From Anisodus tanguticus (lineage: Eukaryota; Streptophyta; Magnoliopsida; Solanales; Solanaceae), in contig CM067539.1 in the NCBI GenBank assembly GCA_034509755.1, positions 21,175,001 through 21,239,000 of the forward strand: a stretch of 64,000 bases of DNA, written 5' to 3'. The notes beneath the pieces were generated by a model. That model was not told the origin of the DNA, did not search any database, and saw nothing but the letters and a program-made list of their open reading frames with translations. Position 1 is the stretch's first letter. Each line of letters opens with the position of its first letter. Positions 35,538 to 47,215 of this stretch are shown one piece after another. A program made the position numbers and the translations under genes.

Positions 35538-35954
35538 TCAAGGATGAACAAGGAACATACCACCAAACAAAACCATAGTGACTTTCTCCATAATACGATT
35601 ATAAATCTTTTCCACTATAAAATCCTCAGCTTGTGAAATTACATCTTCACCCTTTCGCCGAGGAAGCTGATCAGTAACTTGCCTTCTACAAAGAGGACAC
35701 GTCCAGTTGCATTCTAGCCACGCGTCCACACAATCCATGTGGAATACGTGGCCACATTTCGGCAGTTTCCGGCACTTTTCTCCGCCTATTACGTCGTTGA
35801 GGCACACGGCACAGTATCTGCCTTCGTCATTGTTGTTGGCGGTTAACGGCGGCGGTAAGAGATTGTCAGAGCGGCGAAACCACCGGAATTTGATACCGCA
35901 AATTAAGAAAACGGTGGTTGTGGCGGTGATGAATAGCTCAAATTGAAAATTCAT
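35538..35954 (-). CDS. RING-H2 finger protein, ATL type (E3 ubiquitin ligase)
   Basis: A single intron-free frame of 138 codons starts at the ATG at 35954. The frame is open 10 codons further upstream but has no ATG there. One N-terminal hydrophobic segment (about residues 4-22, FELFITATTTVFLICGI) should anchor it in a membrane. The RING-H2 domain is complete (about residues 47-90): CAVC, CGHVFH, MDC, then CPLC, with spacing CX2CX15CX1HX2HX2CX10CX2C, and the ATL-style DAWLECNWTCPLCR. The C-terminal third is charged, with a hydrophobic end. In this family the RING binds an E2 enzyme and promotes substrate ubiquitination. No GLD motif is seen, so the subfamily is uncertain. It is the only intact host gene in the window. 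Confidence 0.88.
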   Translation of the reverse strand: MNFQFELFITATTTVFLICGIKFRWFRRSDNLLPPPLTANNNDEGRYCAVCLNDVIGGEKCRKLPKCGHVFHMDCVDAWLECNWTCPLCRRQVTDQLPRRKGEDVISQAEDFIVEKIYNRIMEKVTMVLFGGMFLVHP

Positions 35955-36003
35955 AGTCTCCTGAGGAACGTCCAAAGCTCTCAAATTGCTAGTACCGTAA
36001 GCT

Positions 36004-36016
36004 GATTTTATATACT
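36004..36016 (-). promoter_or_regulatory. Candidate TATA box of the RING-H2 gene
   Basis: On the minus strand GTATATAAAATCA lies about 50-60 bases upstream of the ATG at 35954, compatible with a short 5' leader. Only its position supports it. Confidence 0.5.
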
Positions 36017-36019
36017 GAG

Positions 36020-36918
36020 TGAATTATATTTTATTAGAAAATACTTCATCCCTCTAAAAATAAAAATAAAAGATTATTTTAATTTAATTTGAAATAAAAT
36101 TTTAAAAATAAACTTATTTTTTGAAATATGTGATCCAAAACATGTTTTAGATATTTATATGACTATAAATTATCTTATAAAATTAAATTATTTCTAAATA
36201 TATAAATGTGTTAATTTTTTTAAAATAAACTAATAAAAAAATAAGATAATTTTTTAAGACAGGGAGAGTAATTGCATTTTTTCATCTCTGAAATACTCCT
36301 ATTGTTAAACTTAACCACTAGATAAACAAACAATAATATTAAGAGCCCGTTTGGATGGACTTATGAAAATTAATAAGTTGACTATTAATTTGTTTTTGTT
36401 ATTTTAATTTAAAAATAAGTGTTTAAAAATATTTTATTTAAATATAATAAAAATATTTAAAAGTTATTTTGATTTAAAAATACTTAAAATAAGTCGATTC
36501 AATTTCAAACCGACCTTTAAGTACGGTCCCCATTTCCTTTGGGGAAAAGGCATAACTACCCCTAAATTTTAATTGAATCTTCAATTATATATATGATCTC
36601 TGCCGAAGTCCTATTAGCCCTAAAACGTTAACATCCATGATATTTAGAGAGTACTATTGTGATTACTTAAAAGTAGGTGGGTGCAGCTGAAATACTTTTC
36701 TTTTGTAATTTGTGAAACTATGTCAGGACTTAGTTAATTCATATTTTTTTATGAATTTAACTTTTATATATTAATAATATAAAATATTTTTATATTATTA
36801 AATTGCGTAAAAATAATTATATGTAGTTCATGTTCCAAAATAAACGGGGATAACAACATGGGAAATAAGGTAGGTAACTTACTGCAACAAATTAAAATAC
36901 ATTGTTTACCCTAAAAAA
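36020..36918. other. AT-rich spacer with MITE-like remnants
   Basis: The region 36040-36270 starts with CATCCCTCTAAAAAT and ends with AGACAGGGAGAGTA, like an eroded Stowaway-type MITE. At 36341 AGAGCCCGTTTGGATGGAC looks like one end of another MITE family, whose partner end is missing. No gene is seen. Confidence 0.4.
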
Positions 36919-37515
36919 TGTACAGTTGGATTTGTAAGTGGTTTTAAGGATATGTAGATTGATTTGTAGTAAAGACTAAGAAACAATTAACAACAATTAA
37001 GCAAATGAAAATAACAAGCACGAAGATTAGCCTGAAATGTTGTGATCGTGATTGAAACTATTCAGTGAATTTGGTCTGATCCTTAGCTGATTTGCTTCGG
37101 ATCTGAGCTAACAATGACAAATAAGAGCTGTAATTGTTGTACGTTAATGTGCAAGTATGAATAATGAAAATGGGATGCCCTTCCAACATGAAGGTTGAGA
37201 TCCTTTTATAGCTATCAATACAAGACATTTATGCCCGAGAATCATTCCCTAATTAAATGCAATTAAATTAGAGTTGAACCACTTAATGAACAAAGAGTAA
37301 CGGCAGGTGTCATATCCGGAGCAGGTACGCGTTGAGTTCCTCTGGTTCTCATTCGATGCCAATTAATACGGCCTCTAGCCGGTCTTGCCTTGATACCCAG
37401 ACTCATCTCGATGCAACTCCATCCGATATGGAACTCTGCCACTTCCTTCGAACTCCATACTAAAATTTTGCCACATGTCGTGCCAGTTTTCCATCGTATA
37501 TAGATAGTGCCCACA
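36919..37515 (-). repeat. Left LTR (3' LTR if the element is minus-strand)
   Basis: It starts TGTACAGTTGG and ends GTGCCCACA on the plus strand. It matches 40562-41151 along its length: AACTATTCAGTGAATTTGGT, GGATACCCTTCCAACATGAA-like and GCCTCTAGCCGGTC blocks. The bases beyond its right end read, in element sense, CCGAAAAG, a possible polypurine tract. Confidence 0.8.
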
Positions 37516-37725
37516 CTTTTCGGATCAAAGTTTACCAAAGTGATGGAAAGTGAAAATGACTTCCTCGTTATCTTCTCTTATAAGCTTCTTTTCAAATTAC
37601 TCCGAAATAAGCGGGAAAATGAAACACTTTCAATTCTCCAAAACCTGACTCACGTCTTATCACTCTGTCACTTCAGACACGTGTCATTCTTTGATTGAAC
37701 CGTCACTGCGGTTCGTGAACCAAAA

Positions 37726-37735
37726 CATATAAATG
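37726..37735 (+). promoter_or_regulatory. Candidate TATA box of the antisense gene
   Basis: CATATAAATG lies about 150 bases upstream of the ATG at 37877, followed by a pyrimidine-rich leader. It suggests the plus-strand gene has its own promoter outside the LTR. Confidence 0.5.
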
Positions 37736-37876
37736 CTCCCCCCTTTGCTTCCATTTTTCACTTCTGCAATTTTCCTCCTTAAATATACGCATTTGTTCTT
37801 ACTTTTCCCACTTTCAGTCTTCAAGTATTTAAATCACCAAATCTTCAAACCTTCAAACAATCGTACCTTCAACACA

Positions 37877-40110
37877 ATGGTAAAAAAATACTCGATCTTC
37901 TTCAAGGCAGTCTTCTCCGGCAACTTCATCATCGTTGGCAACTGAAGAAGCCACCGAAGCTGGTGAGACCTCTGAGACCCAGGATGTCATCGAACCTAGG
38001 GCATAGGATATGCTCCCTTCGACTTTTAAATTTGACTCAAAGTTTGTCGTCCGCACAGTCACCTCGAAAAGTGACCGAGGTGAAAAGGCCAAAACTACCC
38101 AATTTCCATTCGTCCCGACGAGCTTGGAAAAGTTCAAATTGAATGTGGTTGGGAGAAGCCTTCTGGTCTTATCATCCCCGGACCTGACAATGATGTCACC
38201 AACTACAAACCCGGATACTCCTATGTTTACACCTTCCCATTCATTTTCAAACTCGGCCCTCTGATTGATAATGTGATACTCGAAATGTGCAAAACCTACA
38301 ATTTCTGTCTTGGTTAAATTGGCTCGTCCGTCTGGAGGGAAGTCACGTGGCTCCGGTTCCTGGTCAAAAAGGTCAAGGAAGATTTCACTTTGGATAATTT
38401 GATTCGTTTGCACATCCAAAAGTTCTTTCATGGCGGGGTCATCCAGATCTCAAAATGAAGGAAGTTCCCCATTCTCTCCAGCCTCAATGAAAACCGAGAA
38501 CGAGATTGGATGGAACATTTCGTAGCAGTCCGTACTGCCGAGATTGTTCCAGAGAGGTTCTTGACTTTTCCAGAATTATGGAATTTAAACCGTAAGTGAA
38601 AGCTCTTTTCTTCGTTTCTTTTGTATTGCTTTTACCGATCTTAGTTTCCCTGAAATTTGTTTTTGCTACTTTTTTCAGCCACCCGGTGGACTCCGGCCCA
38701 TATCAAGAAACTCCACGAATGAGTGGAGAAGATCATTAGCTTGCATCCGCATTAAGAGCGAACATGGAAACGATTTTCAAAGACCGTTGGAAATCACAAA
38801 ACTACGGTTCGTTCCTTTCGAACCTTCCCCTTTTTTTCATATCATCTGCCTTTTCACAATCTTTTTTCCCTTGTTTAGGTCTGTCCAAGGGTTCTGTGCA
38901 CCCGAGGACAGTTTCCTCGACTTCAAACTCTCCCTAATATGGTACTCAATCCGGCCGTATCAACTCACTGTATCATCGAGGTACCGAAGAAAAAGAAAGC
39001 CTCAAAATCTAAATCCTCAAGCCTCCGAAGTCACATTCGGTTACCTCAAAGAGGAAAAGAGCTTCGGAAGTAGGGTGGCCCTTCCAGAGCTCAAGACACC
39101 AACATCTCTCTGGAATATGTTGGAATATGTTAGGGTGAGAAAGGCCACCACCTTTACCACCACTCCAGCAAAAGACAGTTCTGTCAAAGTCGGAGAAGAA
39201 AACGCTGCTACTAAAGCAGTCGGGCCAATTTTCCATCAACCGGTGATGCACCTACTTTTGCCACTGGCCGCTGAACCAGTTTCCATCATCATTGAAGATG
39301 ACTATGAAGCCACGAATAATGAGTCGTTGGCAAAGAAAAAAAAACTTCAACTTCTACTCCTCATCCAACATCAAAATCGGGGCAAAACATTGGACAATAA
39401 GACTTTGACCGCTTCTTTAACGAAGTTGGAACCTCTGCAAACTCGGTGTCGTAGGCGAACACCTCCGGATTTGATCATTTAGCCATTCCTCAAAAACTTT
39501 CCAAGTCCTCTTGAACTTCAAAGGACTATGCTAGCTCCCGATCCAAACTTGTGAGTGTTTTCCCGACCCCTAGTGAGGATCTGAGGAAAGTAAGAACTAC
39601 AACTCTCTCTTTCTCTAAGGACACAAACTTCCTATCTCGAGTGGTCGGGGTCTTAAGTTACTTTAGGCCTCTGATATCTGAGTCCGATAGGGAAAATATG
39701 AGCAACATCTCGTGGCAATGCCTATTTAAAAAATGCATGCATGCATCGAACCAGCTACGTATCACCCCTTCTTACTTCAAGTTACATAATTGTCTTTCTT
39801 CTTTTGTATTCTAACCTCGGTTCGGCTCATATCTTTGTAGTCATCCGTTCTAGTCAGTGAGGGCTTCATCCAATGTATGGACAAAAATAAACACCTCAAA
39901 GGGCAGTTGGACGCCCAAGACAAAGAGATTCGGCACCTCAAATGGATCTTTGAACAAAAAGAAGCTCAGCTGCGACAAGCTGGTGACTTGCCTGTTATCA
40001 AGCCTGAATTGGACAAGGTCAAAGGCGACTACCTCCAATCCATGAATAACCTCAAACTTGTTTGTGAGGAAAAGGAAGCTTTGGATGAAGAGGAAAACAA
40101 AGCTTTGCCA
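37877..40110 (+). pseudogene. Multi-exon transposon-associated gene, function unknown
   Basis: The ATG at 37877 opens a Ser/Thr-rich leader (frameshifted within a few codons, with a stop near 38007). The following segment has ILEMCKTYNFCLG, SSVWREVTWLRFLVKK, KVKEDFTLDNLIRLHIQKFF and DWMEHFVAVRT. Plausible introns are 38592-38678, 38807-38879 and about 39781-39840, each with GT and AG ends and a pyrimidine tract. Exon 2 has TPAHIKKLHE and KRFSKTVGNHKTT. The last exon (39841 on) is a coiled coil with DAQDKEIRHLKWIFEQKEAQ. I recognise this as a family repeated in solanaceous genomes in transposon contexts, without a known activity. Stops and frameshifts make it a pseudogene. Confidence 0.55.
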
Positions 40111-40500
40111 TTTTCATCAACCCGATCCTCCTCTCTACCCGGATCTTTGTTGCGGACGGGACGAGCCTCATCTGTCGCACTCGCTCTGTGCTTTTCTTCT
40201 GCAACCAGGTTATAGTCTCATATTTCTCCTTCAGCATGTTGAAGATTCGAACCAAATTTATTTCACCATCTTCATCGTCGTCTGGTGTTTTTTGACGTGA
40301 TATTCTACACCCTTCGGATGAAATCACGGGATTGTTTCTATTCACCAGATCAGCGAGCGAAATGTCATTCATTTAATCAACAGTGGAACGCCGTTGTTGA
40401 TATTGATATTGTTAGCACAATTGTCACCGTTGTTGTTGTCATCGTGGTTGCTAAGCTTAACTTGAATGTCACTAGCAATACTGTAGCACTTAGTATTAAC
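40100..40500 (-). pseudogene. Putative gag N-terminal remnant
   Basis: On the minus strand an Asn/Asp-rich segment, with DDNNNGDN and NININ, is followed after a frame change by MNDISLADLVNRNNPVISS, then DDDEDGEINLVRIFNMLKEK and a basic tail (ORF 40052-40372). A low-complexity start, then a heptad-like helix, just inside the right LTR suits the start of a gypsy gag. It overlaps the last exon of the plus-strand gene, which may mark the deletion joint. The homology is judged by eye and is weak. Confidence 0.35.
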
Positions 40501-40561
40501 TAGTAATCACAGAATCTCAAAAGAAACAAGTGAAATTTGAGTTTGAACAAATCACAAAAAA

Positions 40562-41151
40562 GGTACAGTTGAATTTGTAAGTGATTTTAAGGATACGTGA
40601 ATTGGTTTGTAGTAAAGAGAAAGAAGCAATTAACAATATTAAGCAAATGAAAATGACAAGCAGAAAGATTAGCCTGAAATATTGTGATCTTGATTGAAAC
40701 TATTCAGTGAATTTGGTCCGATCCTTATCTGATTTGCTTCGGGTCCGAGTCAACAATGAGTAATATTGTTGTAAGTTAATCGTGCAAGTATGAATAATGA
40801 AAATGGGATACCCTTCCAACATGAAGATCGAGCTCTTTTTATAACTATCAATACAAGGAATTTATGCCCGAGAATTATTCCCTAATTAAATGTAATTAAA
40901 TGAGAGTAACGGCCACTTAATGAACAAAGAGTAATGGCAGGCGTCATATTCGGAGCGGGTACGCGTTGAGTTTCTCCGGTTCTCCATTCGGTGCCAATTG
41001 GTCCTGCCTCTAGCCGGTCTTTCCTTGATATCCGGACTCGTCTCGATGGAACTCCATTTGATACGGAACTCTGCCGCTTCCTTCGAACTCCATATCAAGA
41101 CCTTGTCACGTGTCGTGCCGGTTTTCCACCGTATACATACACAATACCCGT
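40562..41151 (-). repeat. Right LTR (5' LTR if the element is minus-strand)
   Basis: It starts GGTACAGTTGAATTT and ends near ACAATACCCG on the plus strand. It is a clear direct copy of 36919-37515 with scattered changes, including at the termini. Confidence 0.8.
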
Positions 41152-41680
41152 TTAAATAATATTTAGGTGAAGTGGAAAAACAATCAATAATTAAGTTGAA
41201 GTTACAAAAGGAAGTACTAGAATTTCACTTGAGAGAAAGAAAAAATTAAAGTTGTACGAGTGAAATTCATTATTTCACTTGTAATAAATCCTAAAAAAAG
41301 ATTTTTTCAACTTCAGTTTTTCTTTTTTAAAATTAGCATTGGAATAATAAATAAAACCTTAAAATAAATACTACTAATTTGCAAATAATATTTCATTATT
41401 TACAAATGATATATATATATATATGTTTAAACACTACTATCAGTGTACATAGATGATATCTTTTGTATTCGTCGATCGAAAGATGATGGTAAGAATCAAG
41501 TCTACCATAATTTAGAAATTAATGTTCAATACAAAATGAAGACAACCTAACGTGCATATTGACTGTATATTATTACATCAAAGTCGTTGTTTAATCCATT
41601 TGATGCCGACCATTCTAGTTATCAACATCCTTTGATAAGGTAAAAAATTGGGAGGACTCAAATTAAAGACACAAGTAGTG
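41152..41680. other. AT-rich spacer
   Basis: It contains a short AT dinucleotide run near 41411-41424. No gene is seen. Confidence 0.4.
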
Positions 41681-42046
41681 GTTCCAACTAGGGCTGGCCA
41701 GTGGGCCGGGACAGCCCGACCCCGACCCGAGCCCGTCCCGAGCCCGCCCCGGTCCCGCCCCGACACCGCCCAAAAAAAAAAAAAAATTACGGGGGAGGGA
41801 CTCGAACTCGGGACGGGACGATGTCTCGTCCCGCGAGACCCGAGCCCGCCCCAGGCCCGCGAGACCCGAGCCCGCCCCGACCCCGACCTCGCCCTTTGCA
41901 AAAATGGCCGTTGCACCAACGGCCATTTTAGATTATGGCCGTTGGCAACGGCCATTTTAGCCCCCCCCCTCCCCCAACCCCCTACCCCTTAATATTTATT
42001 TTTAACCCATAAGTTATTATATTTACACTTTAACCCAATTTTTCAA

Positions 42047-42056
42047 CTATAAATAA
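42047..42056 (+). promoter_or_regulatory. Candidate TATA box of the hAT transposase
   Basis: CTATAAATAA lies in the leader after the GC-rich end and is followed by a CT-rich stretch. The first ATG of the transposase frame is at 42370; an intron in the leader is possible. Confidence 0.5.
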
Positions 42057-42369
42057 CTCATTTTCTCTTCATCTTTCTCACAAATCTTCCTACAATCTCT
42101 CTAATTTCTCAATATATCTCTCTACAATTCTACATTGTTTGCTAAATATTCAATTTTATTTATTCATTTGGGAATTGGTAGTGAAGTTGGCAACTAGCTT
42201 GAGGATCTTCCATCGAGCAAAGTTTCAATTTTCAACCTCTCGATTACACGTCGACGTTACGTCGGCGTTTGGTACATTCGTTCCTTCATTAAATTATTAT
42301 TGTCTGTTTATTTAGTTTAGATCACTTAATTTTATTGTCTTTAATTATTTATTTATTATCATAATTAAA

Positions 42370-44814
42370 ATGAAAGGATTAAAAGGTATGTTTAAGGGTA
42401 AGGGTAAGGGTGCTTCTTCTAGTAGGGGCAACCAGGGCAAGGGTACTTCTTCTAGTCATCTTATTCCTACACATGATGATTTTGTTGATACTCAACATTT
42501 TCCTACAATACCATTAGATTTAGACCAGGAGCTATTTTCGGAACTCAAGAAGACTTTAATTTAGACGATGATCTAGATGATATACCCACTAATGTTGATG
42601 ACAACACACCCACTAGTGCACCTTCAACCGAAATACCTCCTATTTCCCCTAGTATGAGACGAGGTCCAAAAAACGACCATTAAAATCGATGCATGGACAT
42701 TTTTTGATAGGGACGTAGAGAATCAAGTAGCCATATGTAAAATTTGTAAAAATGTTTTAAAATTTAAAACGGAAAAGGTCACGGTGGGACGGGGGGTTTA
42801 ATTAGACACGTAGTAAGTGCTCATCCAGCTAGGTATGCCCAATACCAGGGCTTCAAAACCGGGTGCGCAAACGCCCGCTCCATCGGGACAAGGTTCACAT
42901 ACTGATACTGTCCCGGACCAAGTACCGGGTCAAATTAACCCTATGACGGGGGGAATTGTAGGCTCTAAATACAATAAACATAGAGATAGGGAAGCAATAT
43001 CAAAATTAGTTGCTGTGGAGGGTTTGCCTTTTTCATTTCCTTCATCTCCCGATTTTATTCATTACATTAGAGATATATATAATCCTGCTTTTAACGGTTT
43101 TCCTAGATCAACTGTTAAGAGAGATGTATTTAAATTCGCGCATGAATATCAACAATATTTACGTTTTTCATTATATCATTTTAATGGCAAAGTATCCATC
43201 ACGTCTGATATAGGTCGTAGTACTAACGGCCATGATTATTTAACTTGTAACTTGTCATTGGATAGATTATAAATGGTCTATGCAAAAACGTATTTTAGCG
43301 TATAGATATATAGATGATAGGCACACGGTACTTTTATTGCGAAAATATTTATCAAGTGTGCGATTATTACGGAATTACCGATAAAATTATGACTATTACA
43401 TTAGATAACGCTTCTAGTAACAATTACGCAATTACAATTTTAAAAAATAGTTTAACTCCGTCTTTTCCAGACCATTTTCATATAAAATGCGCGTGCCATA
43501 TGTATAACTTAATTGTAAATGATGGTCTATCACTTTTTGAAGACATTCTTAGTAAAATACAATTTGCTATAAACTTTATTTTTAAAAGTAATAAAGTACA
43601 ACGTAGAAAAGAATATAAAAAAATTTGTCATGATTGCCAACTACCTTTTAGAAAAATTCCACAAGAAGTATCCACTAGGTGGAATTCTTTATACGAGCAA
43701 CTACTTGTTGCTTATGACTATAAATTACCTATAACTTTATTTTTTAACTCTCATAATAAAAAGCCAAATGATATGATTTTAGATAGTGATTGGGAAAAAA
43801 TTTCCGAACTTATTGTATTTTTAGAGAAATTTTTTCAAGCAACAAAAGAATTTTCCGGTATATATTATCCTACTATTTCAACTATGTTATTTTATATAAC
43901 TCTAATATTTTTATTACTTAGTGAATATATGGAAAAACCAAATTATAAGGCGACTATTAAAAAAATGTTTCTCAAAATAAAAAAATATTTTATTCCTATT
44001 CCCTCTATTTATATTATTGGTTCTGTATTAAATCCTACTATTAAAATAGACGGTACAAAATCACTAATTGAAACTATTTACGATTGTATAGAAGTACTAC
44101 CACCTCCAAGTCCCAAAAATCTAAATCACCCACCACCTATTGAACAAACTAAAGAAGAAGTATTGTCTAGCGTAGAACACCAATGCAAAAATATATATAG
44201 ATTTTATCAACAAGAAAATGCTAGTAACTTACCGGCTTCCATACCATCTTCTTCATCTTCAACACAACCTCACAAAAGACATGTCTTGTTTTCTGCGGCT
44301 AGTATTGAAAGCCTCGTAAATATAATGTGCGGCCGTACCTCTACTACTAACCAAATTAGCGAGTTGGATATTTTTGTTTTGCGGGGTTACGTACCGTATC
44401 AAGAAGTTATCAATGAAGATGGACATGAAGACTTGCTTTGAAATCTTGGAGGGGAATGAGAAGACCTTTCCGACACTTTCAATGATGGCTCGAGATGTTT
44501 TGAACATTCAAGCGTCGTCAACTCGCGTACGAAAGCGCTTTTTCTGCGAGCGAGATATCAAATAGGAGACCACGGACACTCATTAGCCGGAGACGACTTG
44601 GAAATTGCGGTATTATTCGAGAGATTGGATACGAGCGGAGCGGAGAAGGTGCGGTCAACCGGAGATCAACGAAGAAGATGATGAAAACTACAACGAAATC
44701 TTAACCGAAGGTAGTGGAAGCGACGTGGATCAATTTGACCAACAAATACCAATTCCAACCGAAGAACCACATGAAATCATCAAGCAATTAGAACAGGTTT
44801 TTTTGAGAATGTAA
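42370..44814 (+). pseudogene. hAT transposase (BED finger, hATC dimerisation)
   Basis: A Gly/Lys/Ser-rich start at 42370 leads, after frameshifts near 42555 and 42665, to a BED zinc finger (about 42690-42840) with the pairs CKICK and HVVSAH. The core follows at 42950-43270 and, after another shift, at 43314-44441. It shows TSDIGRS, ITLDNASSN, the CHMYNLIVNDGL block and STRWNSLYEQL, all typical of plant hAT transposases. The hATC dimerisation region (about 44350-44660) is spread over frames, with FPTLSMMARDVLNIQ. A stop sits at 44439-44441 and the last frame ends at 44814. It would have cut and reinserted the element. The breaks indicate it is inactive. Confidence 0.9.
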
Positions 44815-45241
44815 TTTTTTTAATTGTAATTTTATTATGTAATTTGTAACTTTTGGACAACACCACAAAGTTGCAATTTAGATTTTAGACAATTGTATTT
44901 GTATTACAAAAAAATCATATGTCTATTAAATAATATAAGAGGCACAAAAACAGCCTTGGGATGTTTTTATTACACTATCTTGTTTTGTTTATTGAGTTTT
45001 TTTTATACATATGTTATTTATTTTTTTAAAAAAAAATAAAAATAAAACCCGCCATATCCCGACCCGAGCCCGCCCTGACCCGAGCCCGACGGGATCGGGA
45101 TCGGGACGGGACTTGCTCCAGTCCCGCCAGACCCGACCCCGCCAGAGCCCGCCAGACCCGACCCCGCCCCTTCTCCCGTCCCGCCCCGACCCCGACACCG
45201 CCAGACCCGAGCCCGGCCCACTGGCCAGCCCTAGTTCCAAC

Positions 45242-46452
45242 TATACCAGTACAAGTAGTTACGGAGTTATCTTTGTCCAATAGATGCCATTGGATGGCAA
45301 GTACTGAAGAGATTTAAAATATAAAAAATAAATATTTCAAAAAGTTAAGGGAATTCAACATTTGTTATATGTAGATTAAAAATAATTTTAATTTTGTGTA
45401 TACAATTTAATATTTTGGCGAAGGCGATTCGGATGAACCTCTTACGCTCCTGATGGGTGTCAATTGATGCTCTTTCATTGAAAAATTACGCTGTGTAGAT
45501 AGGTGATTTTTTTTAATAATATTGCATGCTTTTACTTTTTTCGTGTATTTTTTTTATAATTTAATTTTGTTTTGAACAAGTGATCAAAATTCAATGAATG
45601 AAGATTGAAGTCTACACACGAAGTCTCGTGATATAAACGAGTTCATGCATCCAACTTTGTTTTGGGAGGACAGAAAACACGTTAACTGATTAAGATGGCA
45701 AACCTAATTTACTTCGGAAAGTCTATCAAGCATGTGCCCTGCCGTCCGCTTTCGGTTATTTATTCTCCTTGCTAAATTTTTGGGAGACAATAGCTGTAAT
45801 TTGTTTTTGTATATAAGATAAGGTTTTGGACGATGTTGATTTAAAATTAAACATTCTTAGACTCGAGCAATTTGCCGCAGCAAAGCAATTTATTTATTAT
45901 TATTCCTATGAAGTAAGTATTACTCCTATTGTTAATTTATCTTTTGGAGATCTAGGAACTATGCCCAACAAAAAAGAAATGGGAGAAGTGAACTTATCCA
46001 ACTTGGTGGCACAGTTCAGTTCTTAAGATTCTCTATGCTAGTTTAGTTTTCCATAAAATATTCTGTTCCTTTTGTTCTGAAATCTTTGTAAAAGTTACAG
46101 GATGTACATAGACACCTTCTTATGTAGCATACATACCTTTACTGAGATCCTTGTATATTAAATGTCACAGAAATGAACATAGACGCCTTTTCATGTAATA
46201 TACATAGCTATTACGAATTTTTTTTGTAAATGTTAAGGAATGAATATAGACAGCTAATGTATATGGAGAACACCTTCTCACAATCGAAGGTAGATATTTT
46301 TAGGAATTTACTGATTTTGTTCCTCAAATACTCTAATATCCTAAAAGGTAGATATTCTAAGGAATTAACCCAACTATACTTCCTTAAAATATGGTCAACG
46401 ATAATACTAGGTAACTCTTACTATCTTTGTCATTTTTCCCAATACTTAGCTA
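45242..46452. other. Spacer with local imperfect repeats
   Basis: No gene is supported; the open frame at 45826-46026 lacks an ATG. At about 46092-46260 related segments with ACATAGACACCTT, ACATAGACGCCTT and ATATAGACAGC form a decayed tandem array. Confidence 0.4.
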
Positions 46453-46724
46453 TGTTGAGAGTAAGAAAGATACGAGAGTTGAGCTCAAGACTCCGTTAAT
46501 GAAGGTCGAGAAGCATGAAGCAGAGACGTACAAAGATGAATTTGATTGGAGAGAAAAAGTTATAAAGTCTCAATTCCGGGGAATGAAAAATTATTTCATT
46601 CCATTTTCAAGTCATCTATATGTACATCAATACAATGAAGAGCAAAATATCTATCCTAACTAACCGACTTAAACTAATACAATGACAACTAAGGAAGTTA
46701 ACTTTACAACTGACTGACTGAAAC

Positions 46725-47049
46725 TGTTAAACAAGGTAATATACCCGTGATAAACACTTGATATACACTTGATATATATAAGTGTATATCACGGGTGTTT
46801 AAGGCAGCAAGCCCAACACGGAAAGGCAGCAAGCCCATCACGGGTGTTGTATATTTGGTGTATATATTGTTGATATATTGTAGTGTTACCTTAATTAGTC
46901 TTGTACACTTACCATAATTGTATAGTTAGAATTATGGTAGAATAAGGTTTTAGGAATAGAATAGGAATATGATTCTCCTATTATGGAAATATGTAACTTG
47001 TATATATACCTTTCAATTAATAAAAATAATGAGGGGATTATTTCTTTCA
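46725..47049 (+). repeat. 5' LTR of the nested element
   Basis: It is 325 bp, with the CACTTGATATACACTT and TATCACGGGTG words near its start and a GGCAGCAAGCCC direct repeat. Confidence 0.9.
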
Positions 47050-47215
47050 TGGTATCAAGAGTCTAGGTTTATTTTTCTCTCCCAAATTCACCACTTTTTC
47101 CGTCGAAATCCCTAGCCAAAATCCGAGACCTTGCTCTCGGGTTTCGTGCCGATGAGAACCTCCTTCTTCCAAAAAATTTCTCCCTAATCCCTCAATCACA
47201 TATTGTTCTATCAAT

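Larger units (their letters stand above)
36919..41151 (-). mobile_element. Deleted Tat-lineage gypsy element with antisense gene
   Basis: Long direct repeats of nearly 600 bp (36919-37515 and 40562-41151) are LTRs. Between them, on the minus strand next to the right LTR, is a piece that reads like the start of a gag ORF (40100-40500). On the plus strand, next to the left LTR, is a multi-exon gene (37877-40110). An antisense ORF between pol and the 3' LTR is described for Tat/Ogre/Retand-type gypsy elements, and the layout fits a copy that lost the rest of gag and pol. The orientation is inferred. No clear target duplication or tRNA-type PBS was found. Confidence 0.6.
41689..45233 (+). mobile_element. 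hAT transposon with perfect 8-bp target duplication
   Basis: The 3,545-bp element has inverted ends TAGGGCTGGCCAGTGGGCC and GGCCCACTGGCCAGCCCTA. GTTCCAAC flanks both sides (41681-41688 and 45234-45241). About 300 bases at the left end and 200 at the right are very GC-rich, with many GACCCGAGCCCG-type repeats. A broken BED/hATC transposase lies inside. Clean ends point to a fairly recent insertion. Confidence 0.95.

Noticed and set aside
37853..38431. 192-codon open frame on the minus strand
   Set aside because: It is antisense to the first exon of the plus-strand transposon gene, whose family wording and splice sites are on the plus strand.
41578..41992. Pro/Arg- and Gly/Arg-rich open frames on both strands
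   Set aside because: They come from the GC-rich subterminal repeats of the hAT element.
44989..45283. Gly/Arg-rich open frames at the right end of the hAT element
   Set aside because: Same cause: subterminal GC-rich repeats.
45826..46026. 66-codon open frame that might be a small protein
   Set aside because: It begins with TTG, has no ATG near its start, no known family, and sits in AT-rich spacer.
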